Below are positions 17,128 through 26,070 of a DNA stretch of 64,000 nt, piece by piece. Each line of letters opens with the position of its first letter. The first letter of the stretch is position 1. The translations under genes were made by a program, and so were the position numbers. Origin of the DNA: Bacteroidetes Order II. bacterium (lineage in GTDB: Bacteria; Bacteroidota; Rhodothermia; Rhodothermales; UBA2364); assembly GCA_016788705.1 (NCBI GenBank), contig JAEUSQ010000039.1, positions 248,001-312,000 on the forward strand, given 5' to 3'. Below the pieces are notes generated by a model, which searched no databases, was not told where the DNA came from, and saw nothing but the letters and a program-made list of their open reading frames with translations.

Positions 17128-19686
17128 TCATCGCTGAATGCTCCACTTAATGGTTCTTGTTGTACCACTGCTGAACACACGAATCAGGTAGAGTCCTGCG
17201 GGCAAGACATTGGGTTGTAAGGTAAAATTCAACACTTCCGAGTGATTCTCGGTTTGGGCAATGCGGTGTACTTCACGCCCTAACAAGTCATACACGCTCG
17301 CCTTCAACAAACCAGGCTGGAGGCCGGAAAGGCGTAATTGTGCCGTTTCGCGGGATGGATTGGGGTAAAGTGAAAGTGACAGGGGTTGTTGTAAGACCTC
17401 CAGTTCGTTGAGGACGCTGGTCCGTTCGAAGCGGGCTACTAGGCCAGACTCTCCCAAAAGCGTAACCGTTAGGGTATCCAAGGAAGACTGTACCATGCCA
17501 GACCAGCCGGTAAACGTGAATCCCGCGTCAGGAATGGCCTTCAAACGCAAAGGAACCTCCTTAAAAAAAAGTAGCCGATGGTCACCTTCTGGCATTTTAA
17601 CCCCTTGAATCGTAACGGTTCCCCCTCCCGTTTCCGCAGTGGACGACTTAACGGATAGGTTTAGCCCTGTACTGCCCGAAAGACCAAATTTGGCCTGATA
17701 AAATGCCCGAATGGCATCTGGCCGCCGCCGCCCAAAATCCCGCATCACCTCGATGGCATCATCCCAAGTTTTATAAAAAGAAAGGCTACGTTCCCAACGG
17801 GCTTTGTGCCGTGCAATTTCCGGTAAGAGCAGGGTTTGGATGCTATCAATGGTGTGCAGAACGTGATCTGGTGCAAACGTGGTATTCAGATGCGCCGCCA
17901 TTCGTTGAATAAAGTCTTCTTTAAATTTCTTGTTTTCCAACAACTTACGGAGGATAAAGGTGGACCACGGCGGATTATACTCTGCTGCACTTGCTGGATC
18001 GGTCGCCCAGGCTAAGGTATTGCTATTTACCATGCCATTGCTGTTCCCGCCAAATCCGAAATCGAGGTCATAAATAAACCAGCGCCATTTCCCAGTGACG
18101 GTTGCAGGTCTCCAATAAGAAAGATTGTGCCCTGGCCAGTCTCCATTGGCCACAAAAATCTCTGAAGTGGTATAATCCAGATAATTTTCTAAATCAATTT
18201 GTTTACCCACATACGCCAAAGAAGTAGCTAGGCTCAAATCGTTTTTTGCAAGCCAATCGGTTAACGCCTTAAAATGAGCCGCACTTCCATTTTTTACCAC
18301 CCCATTGCCTTCAATCACATCTAACTGATCTGGGTCAACCCCATGATGGGCTTCTAAATAGGCTTCATTTTGTTTTTCACGTAGGTTATGTATTCCCCAG
18401 AATTCTCCGTTTAGAAAGACCAATGCTGGACGATAAGCCATGATGTCCAGTTGTGTATTTTTACCAATAAGGGTATGCATTAATTCATCGCGAAACATGG
18501 TTCGCCACCAATCTTGTCCCCCACTTCTAAGCAAAAGATTATTATAGTCTTTGAAGGGAAGTTGCGGAAAGATAGGATACTTCATTCGTGAAGGCCCATA
18601 CATACTGCGGGCATATAACGCCAAGCCTTTTTGTGGATAAATGCGGGAGCATCCACCATATATTTGTATCCCCATGTTTTGTGCAAATCCAATGCGGCCA
18701 TCCGGCTCAAAGAAAGAGACATGCACAGGACGCTCCCAGTCTTGATTCCAGTTTACGGGTTTAGAAGAGCAATTTCCGGTTTTTCCATTGGTTCCTTCTA
18801 CATAAATGCCAATGTGATTGTCAAAAAAATTCTTCGGATCGGTAGCAATAGACACAATGGGAAGGGTATATTTTCCCCCAATGAGATAGAAATGGGTAAC
18901 AGGGTCGCTTTCCTGATAATCCGGATGGAAGACCGCAGCACGCAAAACCGTGGTGCTTTCAACGGTCAGGGCCGACGTGTAGAGGGAAGAAAGGGCATTG
19001 GGAGGCGTACCATCGGTGGTATAGCGAATGAGTGAATTTGGTAGAGATGTTTGTAGTTGAACAAGTTGAGGATTCCCGTAGATGCCGCCTTGGCGAAGAA
19101 CAACGGGTTGGGGCGCTTTTCCAAGAATGCCTTTTTCCGGATTTTTGGTTGCGGGACTTGGAGGACTCAGGAACGACCATGACCCCGAACCATCTGGCGA
19201 ACGGCCCCACGCAATATCCGGTGATTGAACAGGAAACGATACCGAATCAGCCAATACCCCTTGTGTCGTATAAAGCCCTAAATATTCACCTTCCGCAGAT
19301 AGCTTAAAGTTGGTATGTAGTCCGGTATTTCGGTCATCTGCCCAGAGGAGCATATATCCATTGGAGGGAATAAAGGTATTGGACGGAATGATCCACTTTT
19401 TAGCCATTTCTCGGTCATCGGTCAAAGAATACCCCCCAATATTTACTGGAAATGAATGGAGATTGCGCAATTCCACCCAATCCGCTTTAGCCCCGAAATC
19501 AGGATCTGAAAGTCCTTGAACATTCGCAGCCATCAATTCGTTAATTACCACTTGTGCGTGACTGCGGGGGATCCATCCTAAAAAAATCAGCCCCCAACAC
19601 AGTCCTCCGACGATCCGAGCAAATGTTTTTTTGCGGTATATTGAAATTGGGGAAACGTTTTGATGTACCATATTTTTAAGTCTCAT
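17128..19686 (-). CDS. Secreted CotH-type protein with lamin-tail, chitobiase-like and T9SS sorting domains
   Basis: An 852-residue secreted protein. Order of parts: signal peptide (residues about 1-44, cleavage near SHAQ); lamin-tail domain (VINELMAANVQG, then ADWVELRN); chitobiase C-terminal-type beta domain around 190-265 (IRYTTDGTPPN); a CotH kinase-like region around 270-640 containing SFFEPDGRIGFAQN, LRSGGQDWWRTMFRDEL, GIHNLREKQNE and FIYDLDFGFGG; a short bacterial-repeat domain (FTFTGWSGMV); and a C-terminal type IX sorting domain (YPNPSRE, then VYDLLGREV and PAGLYLIRVFSSG). CotH domains can act as atypical kinases; activity here is unproven. Export through T9SS fits the porU/porV/porZ genes in the window. 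Confidence 0.88.
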   Translation of the reverse strand: MRLKNMVHQNVSPISIYRKKTFARIVGGLCWGLIFLGWIPRSHAQVVINELMAANVQGLSDPDFGAKADWVELRNLHSFPVNIGGYSLTDDREMAKKWIIPSNTFIPSNGYMLLWADDRNTGLHTNFKLSAEGEYLGLYTTQGVLADSVSFPVQSPDIAWGRSPDGSGSWSFLSPPSPATKNPEKGILGKAPQPVVLRQGGIYGNPQLVQLQTSLPNSLIRYTTDGTPPNALSSLYTSALTVESTTVLRAAVFHPDYQESDPVTHFYLIGGKYTLPIVSIATDPKNFFDNHIGIYVEGTNGKTGNCSSKPVNWNQDWERPVHVSFFEPDGRIGFAQNMGIQIYGGCSRIYPQKGLALYARSMYGPSRMKYPIFPQLPFKDYNNLLLRSGGQDWWRTMFRDELMHTLIGKNTQLDIMAYRPALVFLNGEFWGIHNLREKQNEAYLEAHHGVDPDQLDVIEGNGVVKNGSAAHFKALTDWLAKNDLSLATSLAYVGKQIDLENYLDYTTSEIFVANGDWPGHNLSYWRPATVTGKWRWFIYDLDFGFGGNSNGMVNSNTLAWATDPASAAEYNPPWSTFILRKLLENKKFKEDFIQRMAAHLNTTFAPDHVLHTIDSIQTLLLPEIARHKARWERSLSFYKTWDDAIEVMRDFGRRRPDAIRAFYQAKFGLSGSTGLNLSVKSSTAETGGGTVTIQGVKMPEGDHRLLFFKEVPLRLKAIPDAGFTFTGWSGMVQSSLDTLTVTLLGESGLVARFERTSVLNELEVLQQPLSLSLYPNPSRETAQLRLSGLQPGLLKASVYDLLGREVHRIAQTENHSEVLNFTLQPNVLPAGLYLIRVFSSGTTRTIKWSIQR

Positions 19687-19704
19687 TTTTTACCACAAGT
19701 AACT

Positions 19705-20022
19705 TCACCACTCCATCTCTTTTTCAGGCGGATACTTTTTCCGGTACACCAATTTTTCCCTTAGCTTTTCCAAAATGAGGTCCGCAAGTAAGACCGGAAT
19801 CTCGTCTATCGCAGCAAAGGTGAGAATGCGCTTGACATCGTATTCCCGTACATCTATACGATACAAAATGCTCAACAATTCTTCCCGTCGGTGTGTAAGC
19901 AACCAAGAAATGCGGATAGCCAGCGTATTACGAAGCGTTTCAGCATCCCAATTATTTTCAGATACTTCCAAACCAAAGGGTTTGGTTGCCATCCGAGTCA
20001 ACTCCGGCAGTTCTTCCTTCAC
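19705..20022 (-). CDS. Small protein of unknown function, coupled to the epimerase gene
   Basis: A 105-residue, mostly helical, charged protein (ends PPEKEMEW) with no signal peptide or recognised motif. Its ATG overlaps the stop codon region of the upstream SRPBCC-epimerase gene by 4 nt (20019-20022), a classic translational-coupling arrangement, which supports it being real. A hydrophobic, leucine-rich central stretch (IPVLLADLILEKLREKLV) could mediate dimerisation. Function unknown. Confidence 0.6.
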   Translation of the reverse strand: MKEELPELTRMATKPFGLEVSENNWDAETLRNTLAIRISWLLTHRREELLSILYRIDVREYDVKRILTFAAIDEIPVLLADLILEKLREKLVYRKKYPPEKEMEW

Positions 20023-21416
20023 AGGTTCCTCCGTGCTTTCTGCCCTAAGAGGTGTTCCAAGGCATCTTTCAGTTTAGGAAATTTAAATGCAAAACTTTGG
20101 TATTGTAATCGTTTGGGTTCAACATTTTGGCTTTGCAGAATGGTTTGTTCGCCCATCTCTCCAAACAAAAAGCGAATTATCTTTTCTGGAACCGTAAAAA
20201 AAGCTGGCCGACGCAATACTTTACCAAGTATTTTAGAGAATTCAGCATTTGTCACAGGATTCGGTGCCACCACATTGACGGGGCCTGTCACGGTATTTTG
20301 ATATAATAGATGATAAATGGCCGAAAGGGCGTCATCTAAGGCAATCCAACTTATATACTGATCTCCTGACCCAATCGCCCCCCCTACCCCCCATTTAAAC
20401 GGCAGCAGTAATTTTTTTAGCGCCCCTCCTTTCATAGAGAGCACCACGCCAAACCGAGTATATACCAATCGGATTCCGGCTTTTTTAACAGGTTCCGCAG
20501 CAGCCTCCCATTCTTTAACCACTTCTGCCAGAAAGCCTGCTCCTGGCCGGGTCTGCTCTGTGGCAGGCCGTTGGTGAACTTCGCCATATATACCAATTGC
20601 GGATGCGGATATAAACACTTCCGGCTTCTTTTTTAGTTTTACCACGGTTTGTGCCAGCATTGCAGTCAGTGATGTACGGCTTTTCAGAATGCGTTCTTTT
20701 CGTTTTGCAGACCAACGCTTGCCCACGTTTTCTCCCGCAAGATGGATGACGGCATCAATGCCTTCCACCTGAAACTCATTGATAAAGTGGGTTTCAGGAT
20801 TGATAAAGACTTCATTATTCTTTTGCGAGGGGAAGCGTACCAAGCGTAAAACCTCGTGCCCTCCACCGGATAAAAAACCAACCAAGGCTTCGCCTATCAG
20901 GCCATTGCTTCCACTAACTAAAATGCGTTTGGGGGCAATGGGATAACGTTTGAATACCGCCAGGTCATGGGCAAGAATACGATGTCGGTACGCAAATGCA
21001 CGTTCCAAGGTTTTCATGACCCCTTTTAAAAACAGCCGATGTGAGATTTCGGAAAAGGGTAATTTGAATTGAATTTCATCTTCTAAAAAACAAGATTCTT
21101 CGCCCGCCTCGGTCACTTTATGGAAGTGTTTCCAATAAGAAAAGGGCCCTTTGCGTTGGATGTCGGCAAATGAAACACCCTCTTTATAGTCCACATGTTC
21201 AGCCACCCATTTTCGGTGAAAGGGTGTGCCCGGTATGCCCATTTTAATCACCGTCTTTTGCCCCTCCCGGATGCCGCCATGGGCGATCACCCGTGCGCGT
21301 TGCCACGGCGGAATCATGCGGCCAAGTGCACCTTCGGTCTTGTGCCAGTCGAACAACACTTTTGCAGGAACCTCGAATCGGGACTTGTATCGGAAGATGG
21401 CTGTTTCCACGGGCAT
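20019..21416 (-). CDS. SRPBCC domain fused to a TIGR01777-type NAD-dependent epimerase
   Basis: This 465-residue protein is a fusion. Residues 1 to about 150 form a START/SRPBCC-like ligand-binding domain (FEVPAKVLFDWHKTEGAL, then FHKVTEAGEESCFLEDEI). Residues about 162-465 are a short-chain extended reductase of the TIGR01777 family: nucleotide-binding GSNGLIGEALVGFL, VIHLAGENVGKRWSAKRK, SASAIGIYGE, and a DUF1731-like C-terminus (LGKVLRRPAFFTVPEKIIRF). The same fusion is known in other bacteria and the family also acts in chloroplast and cell-division contexts; the substrate is unknown. It is coupled at both ends: 1-nt stop/start overlap with the upstream M48 protease gene and 4-nt overlap with the downstream 105-aa gene. 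Confidence 0.85.
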   Translation of the reverse strand: MPVETAIFRYKSRFEVPAKVLFDWHKTEGALGRMIPPWQRARVIAHGGIREGQKTVIKMGIPGTPFHRKWVAEHVDYKEGVSFADIQRKGPFSYWKHFHKVTEAGEESCFLEDEIQFKLPFSEISHRLFLKGVMKTLERAFAYRHRILAHDLAVFKRYPIAPKRILVSGSNGLIGEALVGFLSGGGHEVLRLVRFPSQKNNEVFINPETHFINEFQVEGIDAVIHLAGENVGKRWSAKRKERILKSRTSLTAMLAQTVVKLKKKPEVFISASAIGIYGEVHQRPATEQTRPGAGFLAEVVKEWEAAAEPVKKAGIRLVYTRFGVVLSMKGGALKKLLLPFKWGVGGAIGSGDQYISWIALDDALSAIYHLLYQNTVTGPVNVVAPNPVTNAEFSKILGKVLRRPAFFTVPEKIIRFLFGEMGEQTILQSQNVEPKRLQYQSFAFKFPKLKDALEHLLGQKARRNL

Positions 21417-22666
21417 TATGTTTTAGCGGATAAAATACGCTCCATGGCCGCAAGTCTTTGCGGAAGGGGTGGATGCGAATAGTTCAAAAATACAAAAAGC
21501 GGATGGGGATTTAGGTTCGTAAGGTGTTTTACCGACATTTTTTTCAAGGCTTCCCCCAATGCTTCTGGTTCTGGAGCCGTTTCTAAGGCATAGGCATCTG
21601 CCTCAAATTCATGCTTTCGAGAAAAATAATTGGTCAACATGCCCAACATGAATTCAATTGGGGAAAAAAGCAAGCCAAAAAACACCAATCCCGCATATAC
21701 ACTTTGTTGTTCTATGCCAAAAGCCGCATATAACCCCGGCAATTTTAGACAAAGGGACAATACAAAAAGATACGCCCCCGTCTGCAAGATACCCGTTACC
21801 ATCCCTTTCAGCAAGTGCTGGTGTTTATAATGCCCCACTTCATGGGCCACAATCGCGGTCAGTTCAGGGACTGTATGATCCGCAATCAGGGTATCAAACA
21901 ATGCAATACGACGATTTTTCCCAAACCCGGTAAAGAAAGCATTGGCTTTTGAAGACCGCCGAGAGCCATCCATCACCAGAATATTGGTAAGCGGAAACGA
22001 CACATTACGGGCATATGATAAAACCGCTTGTCGAAGTGGGTCGTCGGCTTGCAAAGGCTTGAAGGTATTAAAAAAGGGCATAATCCATGTTGGTGCAACA
22101 TACTGTAAGACCAAAGAAATGAGCGTAATGGCTCCCCACACATAAAGCCAAGCAGATTCACCCATTTTATCCAAAAGCCATACGACCAACGCAAGCACAG
22201 GCACCCCAATCAACAACCCCAATACAAGCCCCTTCATTCGGTCTATCCAAAATGTTTTAGGCGTCGTCTTGTTAAATCCAAAACGCTCTTCTATAACAAA
22301 CGTATGATACCAACCAAAAGGCAAGCCCATTACGCCGTTTAGCAAAGCCAAGCCTCCCACAAACAACAATCCTGTAGCTACTTCGCCCCATCCAAAACTA
22401 CGGGCCACAGTATCTAACCATCCGAACCCATCGAAAAACCAAAAAAACAATAATGCCAGCAAATCCAGTCCACGTTTGAACATGGCAAACCGAGTATTGG
22501 ATTTCAGATAGGTTTGTGCATTCGTATAGGCCGTTTCATCATACAATGACGCCAATGCAGGAGGCAAGACGGCATCGGCTGCACGTATATTAAGCCACTC
22601 CGCCAAAGTATCAATGACATGTGCGAGCAATAAGGCCACAAGGATGAACCAACCAATTTCATTCAT
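21416..22666 (-). CDS. M48 family zinc metallopeptidase, Ste24-like
   Basis: A 416-residue integral membrane protease resembling CAAX prenyl protease Ste24. The zinc motif is VAHEVGHYKHQHLLKG (HExxH) and the third ligand is in KHEFEADAYALE. Several membrane helices precede it, and the block GLPFGWYHTFVIEERFGFNKTT is characteristic of this family. Bacterial homologues degrade membrane or misfolded proteins. The open frame continues upstream; MALKNG (22687) and MNEIGWF (22666) are the likely starts, and the latter was used because it abuts the first helix. The stop overlaps the epimerase start by 1 nt. Confidence 0.88.
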   Translation of the reverse strand: MNEIGWFILVALLLAHVIDTLAEWLNIRAADAVLPPALASLYDETAYTNAQTYLKSNTRFAMFKRGLDLLALLFFWFFDGFGWLDTVARSFGWGEVATGLLFVGGLALLNGVMGLPFGWYHTFVIEERFGFNKTTPKTFWIDRMKGLVLGLLIGVPVLALVVWLLDKMGESAWLYVWGAITLISLVLQYVAPTWIMPFFNTFKPLQADDPLRQAVLSYARNVSFPLTNILVMDGSRRSSKANAFFTGFGKNRRIALFDTLIADHTVPELTAIVAHEVGHYKHQHLLKGMVTGILQTGAYLFVLSLCLKLPGLYAAFGIEQQSVYAGLVFFGLLFSPIEFMLGMLTNYFSRKHEFEADAYALETAPEPEALGEALKKMSVKHLTNLNPHPLFVFLNYSHPPLPQRLAAMERILSAKT

Positions 22667-22819
22667 AAAACCATTTTTTAACGCCATGAGAGAGAATTGG
22701 CCTTCATCGAAACAAAATTTGGGCCAATGGTCATACCCCAAACGTTCCGACACGGTTTCATGAAAGGGTTTTCATAACACACGGTTTGTCGTATATTTCA
22801 TCAACCTAACCCTACGCCC

Positions 22820-24622
22820 ATGACATCCCCTATACGAATCCGCTATATTGATGGCCGAAGACTCCGGCGATGTACCCTTGCGGCCGCGCGTTGGCTGATT
22901 GGTCAACAGCAATCCTTGAACGACATTAATGTATTTCCGGTGCCTGATGGCGATACGGGAACCAATATGGCTTTTACCATGCGCGGGGTGTTCGATCGGC
23001 TTTCTTCGCTTCGAAGTCATACCGTGTCGGAAATAAGTGAGGGCATTGCTGATGCGGCACTTTTGGGCGCTCGTGGCAACTCTGGCGCCATTCTCGCACA
23101 ATTCTTTCAAGGGCTTGCTCACGAATTGCAAGGCAAGTTACACACAAGCACCGAGGAGTTTGCCCATGCGGTAGCCCAAGGCTCGGCGTGGGCACGAGAA
23201 GCCGTCTCTGAGCCAAAGGAAGGAACGATATTGACCGTCATTCAGGATTGGGCCATGTACATTCTGCATCATGCCCCCACAAAAAAGGATTTCCTCGAAC
23301 TGTTTGAGCATGGCGTCGAGCAGGCACGAGAATCGCTGAGGCGTACACCGGAACAACTGGCAGAACTCAAAAAAGCAGGCGTAGTAGATGCAGGTGCTCA
23401 GGGCTTTGTCTATTTGTTGGAAGGTGCGCTGGAGTACATGAAAAATGGCCGAATTGACCGTGAACTGGAGATTGCCGAGCAAGACAATCTGCCAGCAGAA
23501 GCCCATATTGAGCACGATGCACACGACCTTACCTTTCGATATTGTACCGAATGCATGGTACATGGGGAACATCTGGAAACCACACACATGCGCCAACTGC
23601 TAACCGGAATGGGGGACTCGTTGGTGATTGCAGGTAGTTCGCGCAAAATGCGCATTCATATTCATACCGATACCCCAATCCGCGTATTTGAGGCATTAGA
23701 AGCCATCGCAACGGTGTCTCACCAGAAAGCGGACGACATGTACGTACAAGCGCGAGATGCTTTTGGGCACGAAACCGCAGCATTGGCCCTTGTGGTGGAT
23801 AGTGCTTGCGATTTACCGCCCGAACTCATGGAGCAATACAATATTCATGTGGTTCCGGTTCGGCTTAGTTTTGGCGACAAGGAATATATAGACCGCGTTA
23901 CCATAGACGAAGAAACCTTTTTTCGGAAACTCAAAACCGACCCCCATCACCCTCGAACGTCTCAACCTTCCCCGGCCGATTTTGATCGGGTTTATGCACA
24001 CGTCATGTCGCACTATGAGGCTGCCATCTCGTTGCATATTCCCGAAATGTATAGTGGAACCATCCAATCTGCCCGCCGTGCAGGCCATCGCTTCGGAGAC
24101 CGGATAGACATTGTGGATGCAGAGGCCGTTTCCATTGCTACAGGCCTGCTCGCCTTGAATACCGTCCGAAGAATTCGGCGTGGAATGTCACGGAAAGAAG
24201 TGCTGAACGCTTTAAAAGCAGATATAAAACGTTTGGAAGTATATGTAGCTCTGCCCACCGTCGAGTTTTTAATCAAAGGAGGGCGTGTCAGCTATTTTAA
24301 AGGGTTAATGGGCAGGTTCCTTAACATCCGACCAGTGATTAACTTTGGTGAAAAAGGGAAGATTGAGGCAGTCGGTAAGGCAATCGGGACACAAGATGTG
24401 TATCTTCAATTGCTCAAGATCATCGAAAAACGAGTCGGTACGCAAAAAGGTCTGATGATGTCTGTGGGCCATGCTGCCGCACCCGAAAAATGCAGCGAAG
24501 TCATTGAATTGCTGCGTCGTCAGTATGAACCAACCGAGTGTTTCAGCGTTCCATTGTCTCCTGCGCTTTCGATTCATGGCGGACCGGGACTGATTGGCAT
24601 TGCGTTTCTCCCACCCGCATAA
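22820..24622 (+). CDS. DAK2 (FakA-like) and DegV (FakB-like) fusion, probable fatty acid kinase
   Basis: A 600-residue fusion. Residues about 15-210 are a DhaL/DAK2 ATP-binding domain (VFPVPDGDTGTNM, then GARGNSGAILAQFFQGLA). Residues about 235-310 match the FakA middle domain (RYCTECMVHG, then MRIHIHTDTP). Residues about 318-600 are a complete DegV/FakB fatty-acid-binding domain (ALVVDSACDLPPELM, then HPRTSQPSPADF, and HGGPGLIGIAF at the end). In Firmicutes FakA and FakB are separate proteins that together phosphorylate fatty acids. The fusion suggests the kinase and its lipid-binding subunit are made 1:1. The next gene, 22 nt downstream, is plsY, whose substrate is acyl-phosphate. It is divergent from the M48 gene. 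Confidence 0.88.
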   Translation: MTSPIRIRYIDGRRLRRCTLAAARWLIGQQQSLNDINVFPVPDGDTGTNMAFTMRGVFDRLSSLRSHTVSEISEGIADAALLGARGNSGAILAQFFQGLAHELQGKLHTSTEEFAHAVAQGSAWAREAVSEPKEGTILTVIQDWAMYILHHAPTKKDFLELFEHGVEQARESLRRTPEQLAELKKAGVVDAGAQGFVYLLEGALEYMKNGRIDRELEIAEQDNLPAEAHIEHDAHDLTFRYCTECMVHGEHLETTHMRQLLTGMGDSLVIAGSSRKMRIHIHTDTPIRVFEALEAIATVSHQKADDMYVQARDAFGHETAALALVVDSACDLPPELMEQYNIHVVPVRLSFGDKEYIDRVTIDEETFFRKLKTDPHHPRTSQPSPADFDRVYAHVMSHYEAAISLHIPEMYSGTIQSARRAGHRFGDRIDIVDAEAVSIATGLLALNTVRRIRRGMSRKEVLNALKADIKRLEVYVALPTVEFLIKGGRVSYFKGLMGRFLNIRPVINFGEKGKIEAVGKAIGTQDVYLQLLKIIEKRVGTQKGLMMSVGHAAAPEKCSEVIELLRRQYEPTECFSVPLSPALSIHGGPGLIGIAFLPPA

Positions 24623-24644
24623 TTCATTCACTAACCCCAATTAT

Positions 24645-25286
24645 ATGTTATCCTTAGTCATTATCCTTTCCCTCAGCTATTTAGTGGGTTCCATTCCCAC
24701 CAGTATCGTTATTAGTAAATTATTAAAAGGCATAGACATCCGCGAACATGGTAGCGGGAATGCTGGCGGAACGAATACATACCGAATATTGGGGCGAAAT
24801 GCCGCACTTATTGTGGTGGTGGTTGATGTAATGAAAGGCTTGGTTGCTGCCCTGTTTATCTCCCAAATTCGGATAGGCGGGGAAGTGCTCCCCATTTCAG
24901 AAAAATATCATGCTATCATGTATATGGCGGGGTTAGCGGCTGTAATTGGCCATATCTGGACGATTTTTGCTGGTTTTCGTGGTGGAAAAGGTGTTGCAAC
25001 GGGGATGGGAATGGTGCTGGGTACATTACCCGGCGGCGTCTTGATCGGTTTACCCGTATTTGTCCTGATTGTTTGGATTACGGGTTATGTCTCGCTAAGT
25101 TCTATTTTGTCTGCCTTGGCCATTCCTTTTGCATTTGTAATTATGGATGAAACGGGGCTGTATAATTTTTCTCCGGTTGCCATTTGGTTTACCATCGGCC
25201 TTTCAGGGCTGATCGTCTTTGCACATCGCGCCAATATCAAAAGGCTCATGACGGGTTCCGAAAACAGTTTTAAAAAGAAAAACTAA
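24645..25286 (+). CDS. plsY: Acyl-phosphate:glycerol-3-phosphate acyltransferase PlsY
   Basis: A 213-residue integral membrane enzyme that moves an acyl group from acyl-phosphate to glycerol-3-phosphate, the first step of phospholipid synthesis. It shows the three family motifs: LVGSIPTS with IREHGSGNAGGTNTYR (residues 9-42), GFRGGKGVATGMG (about 110), and HRANIKRLMTGSENSF at the C-terminus. Five or so membrane helices are evident. The start MLSLVIILSL lies 22 nt after the FakA-FakB fusion stop; the open frame extends into that gene but without domain support. Co-transcription with the fatty-acid-kinase fusion is a strong functional fit. Confidence 0.95.
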   Translation: MLSLVIILSLSYLVGSIPTSIVISKLLKGIDIREHGSGNAGGTNTYRILGRNAALIVVVVDVMKGLVAALFISQIRIGGEVLPISEKYHAIMYMAGLAAVIGHIWTIFAGFRGGKGVATGMGMVLGTLPGGVLIGLPVFVLIVWITGYVSLSSILSALAIPFAFVIMDETGLYNFSPVAIWFTIGLSGLIVFAHRANIKRLMTGSENSFKKKN

Positions 25287-25410
25287 CTGTACTAGTTCGG
25301 TTTCATAATTGGAAGGGGGCACGATTGTTGCCCTTTTTGGTATTAAGGACCACTTAGGGACTCTGTCTAAGACCACACAATTCCAATGCGTATATCATTG
25401 TATGCTATCC

Positions 25411-26070
25411 ATGAATTCACCGCAAGAAATTCCAATTTTCCCATTACCTATGGTATTGTTTCCAATCGAACAACTTCCTTTGCATATTTTTGAGCCTCGA
25501 TATAAAGAGATGATACACTATTGCTTGGCCACACAATCTCCATTTGGGATCGTATTGGCCCATCACAATGGGATTACCCAAACAGGTTGTAGCGCTGTTG
25601 TGGTTCGTGAACTCAAAGAATATGAAGATGGGAAAAGAGATATTTTGGTGCAGGGACAGGAACGGTTCCGCATCAATAAAATCAGGCATAAATACACCTA
25701 TTTTACAGCAGACATAACGTGGTTGGTAGATGAAGTAATAGCAATTCCCGAATCATTAAAATTGCGCTTTCTGGCCTTATATACAAAATGGATGGAGGCC
25801 CTACACCAAAAACAACACCTGCTCTTACATCCGGAAGAAGAACGGCTGTCATTTGTGGTGGGTCGTACCCTCCCACTAAAGCCGGAACAAAAACAAATTT
25901 TACTCCAATTTGGCTCGGAAGAAGAACGACTAAACTTCTTATCAGATTATCTTGCAAAAAACATCCCAGAAGCTTCTGAAATGGCCGAAATCAAACGACT
26001 AATTCAGTCCGATGGTCACTTCGAGAACATCCTTCCAGATTTAGGCCATAACCAAAACGACGAAGACTAA
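25411..26070 (+). CDS. LON N-terminal (substrate-binding) domain protein
   Basis: A 219-residue protein consisting only of the LON substrate-binding domain found at the N-terminus of Lon protease. Key segments are IPIFPLPMVLFPIEQLPLHI with FEPRYKEM (residues about 6-33), GIVLAHHNG, and DILVQGQERFRI. The C-terminal part is helical (LSFVVGRTLPL, then EEERLNFLSDYL). There is no AAA ATPase or protease domain. Stand-alone LON proteins are common; their role is unclear, possibly substrate recognition. An ATG three codons upstream (25402) is an alternative start. The stop overlaps the next start by 1 nt. Confidence 0.88.
   Translation: MNSPQEIPIFPLPMVLFPIEQLPLHIFEPRYKEMIHYCLATQSPFGIVLAHHNGITQTGCSAVVVRELKEYEDGKRDILVQGQERFRINKIRHKYTYFTADITWLVDEVIAIPESLKLRFLALYTKWMEALHQKQHLLLHPEEERLSFVVGRTLPLKPEQKQILLQFGSEEERLNFLSDYLAKNIPEASEMAEIKRLIQSDGHFENILPDLGHNQNDED

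Noticed and set aside
23138-23596. 152-residue minus-strand frame inside the FakA-FakB fusion
   Set aside because: It lies entirely antisense to a well-supported conserved gene and has a Cys/Phe-rich sequence typical of shadow frames.
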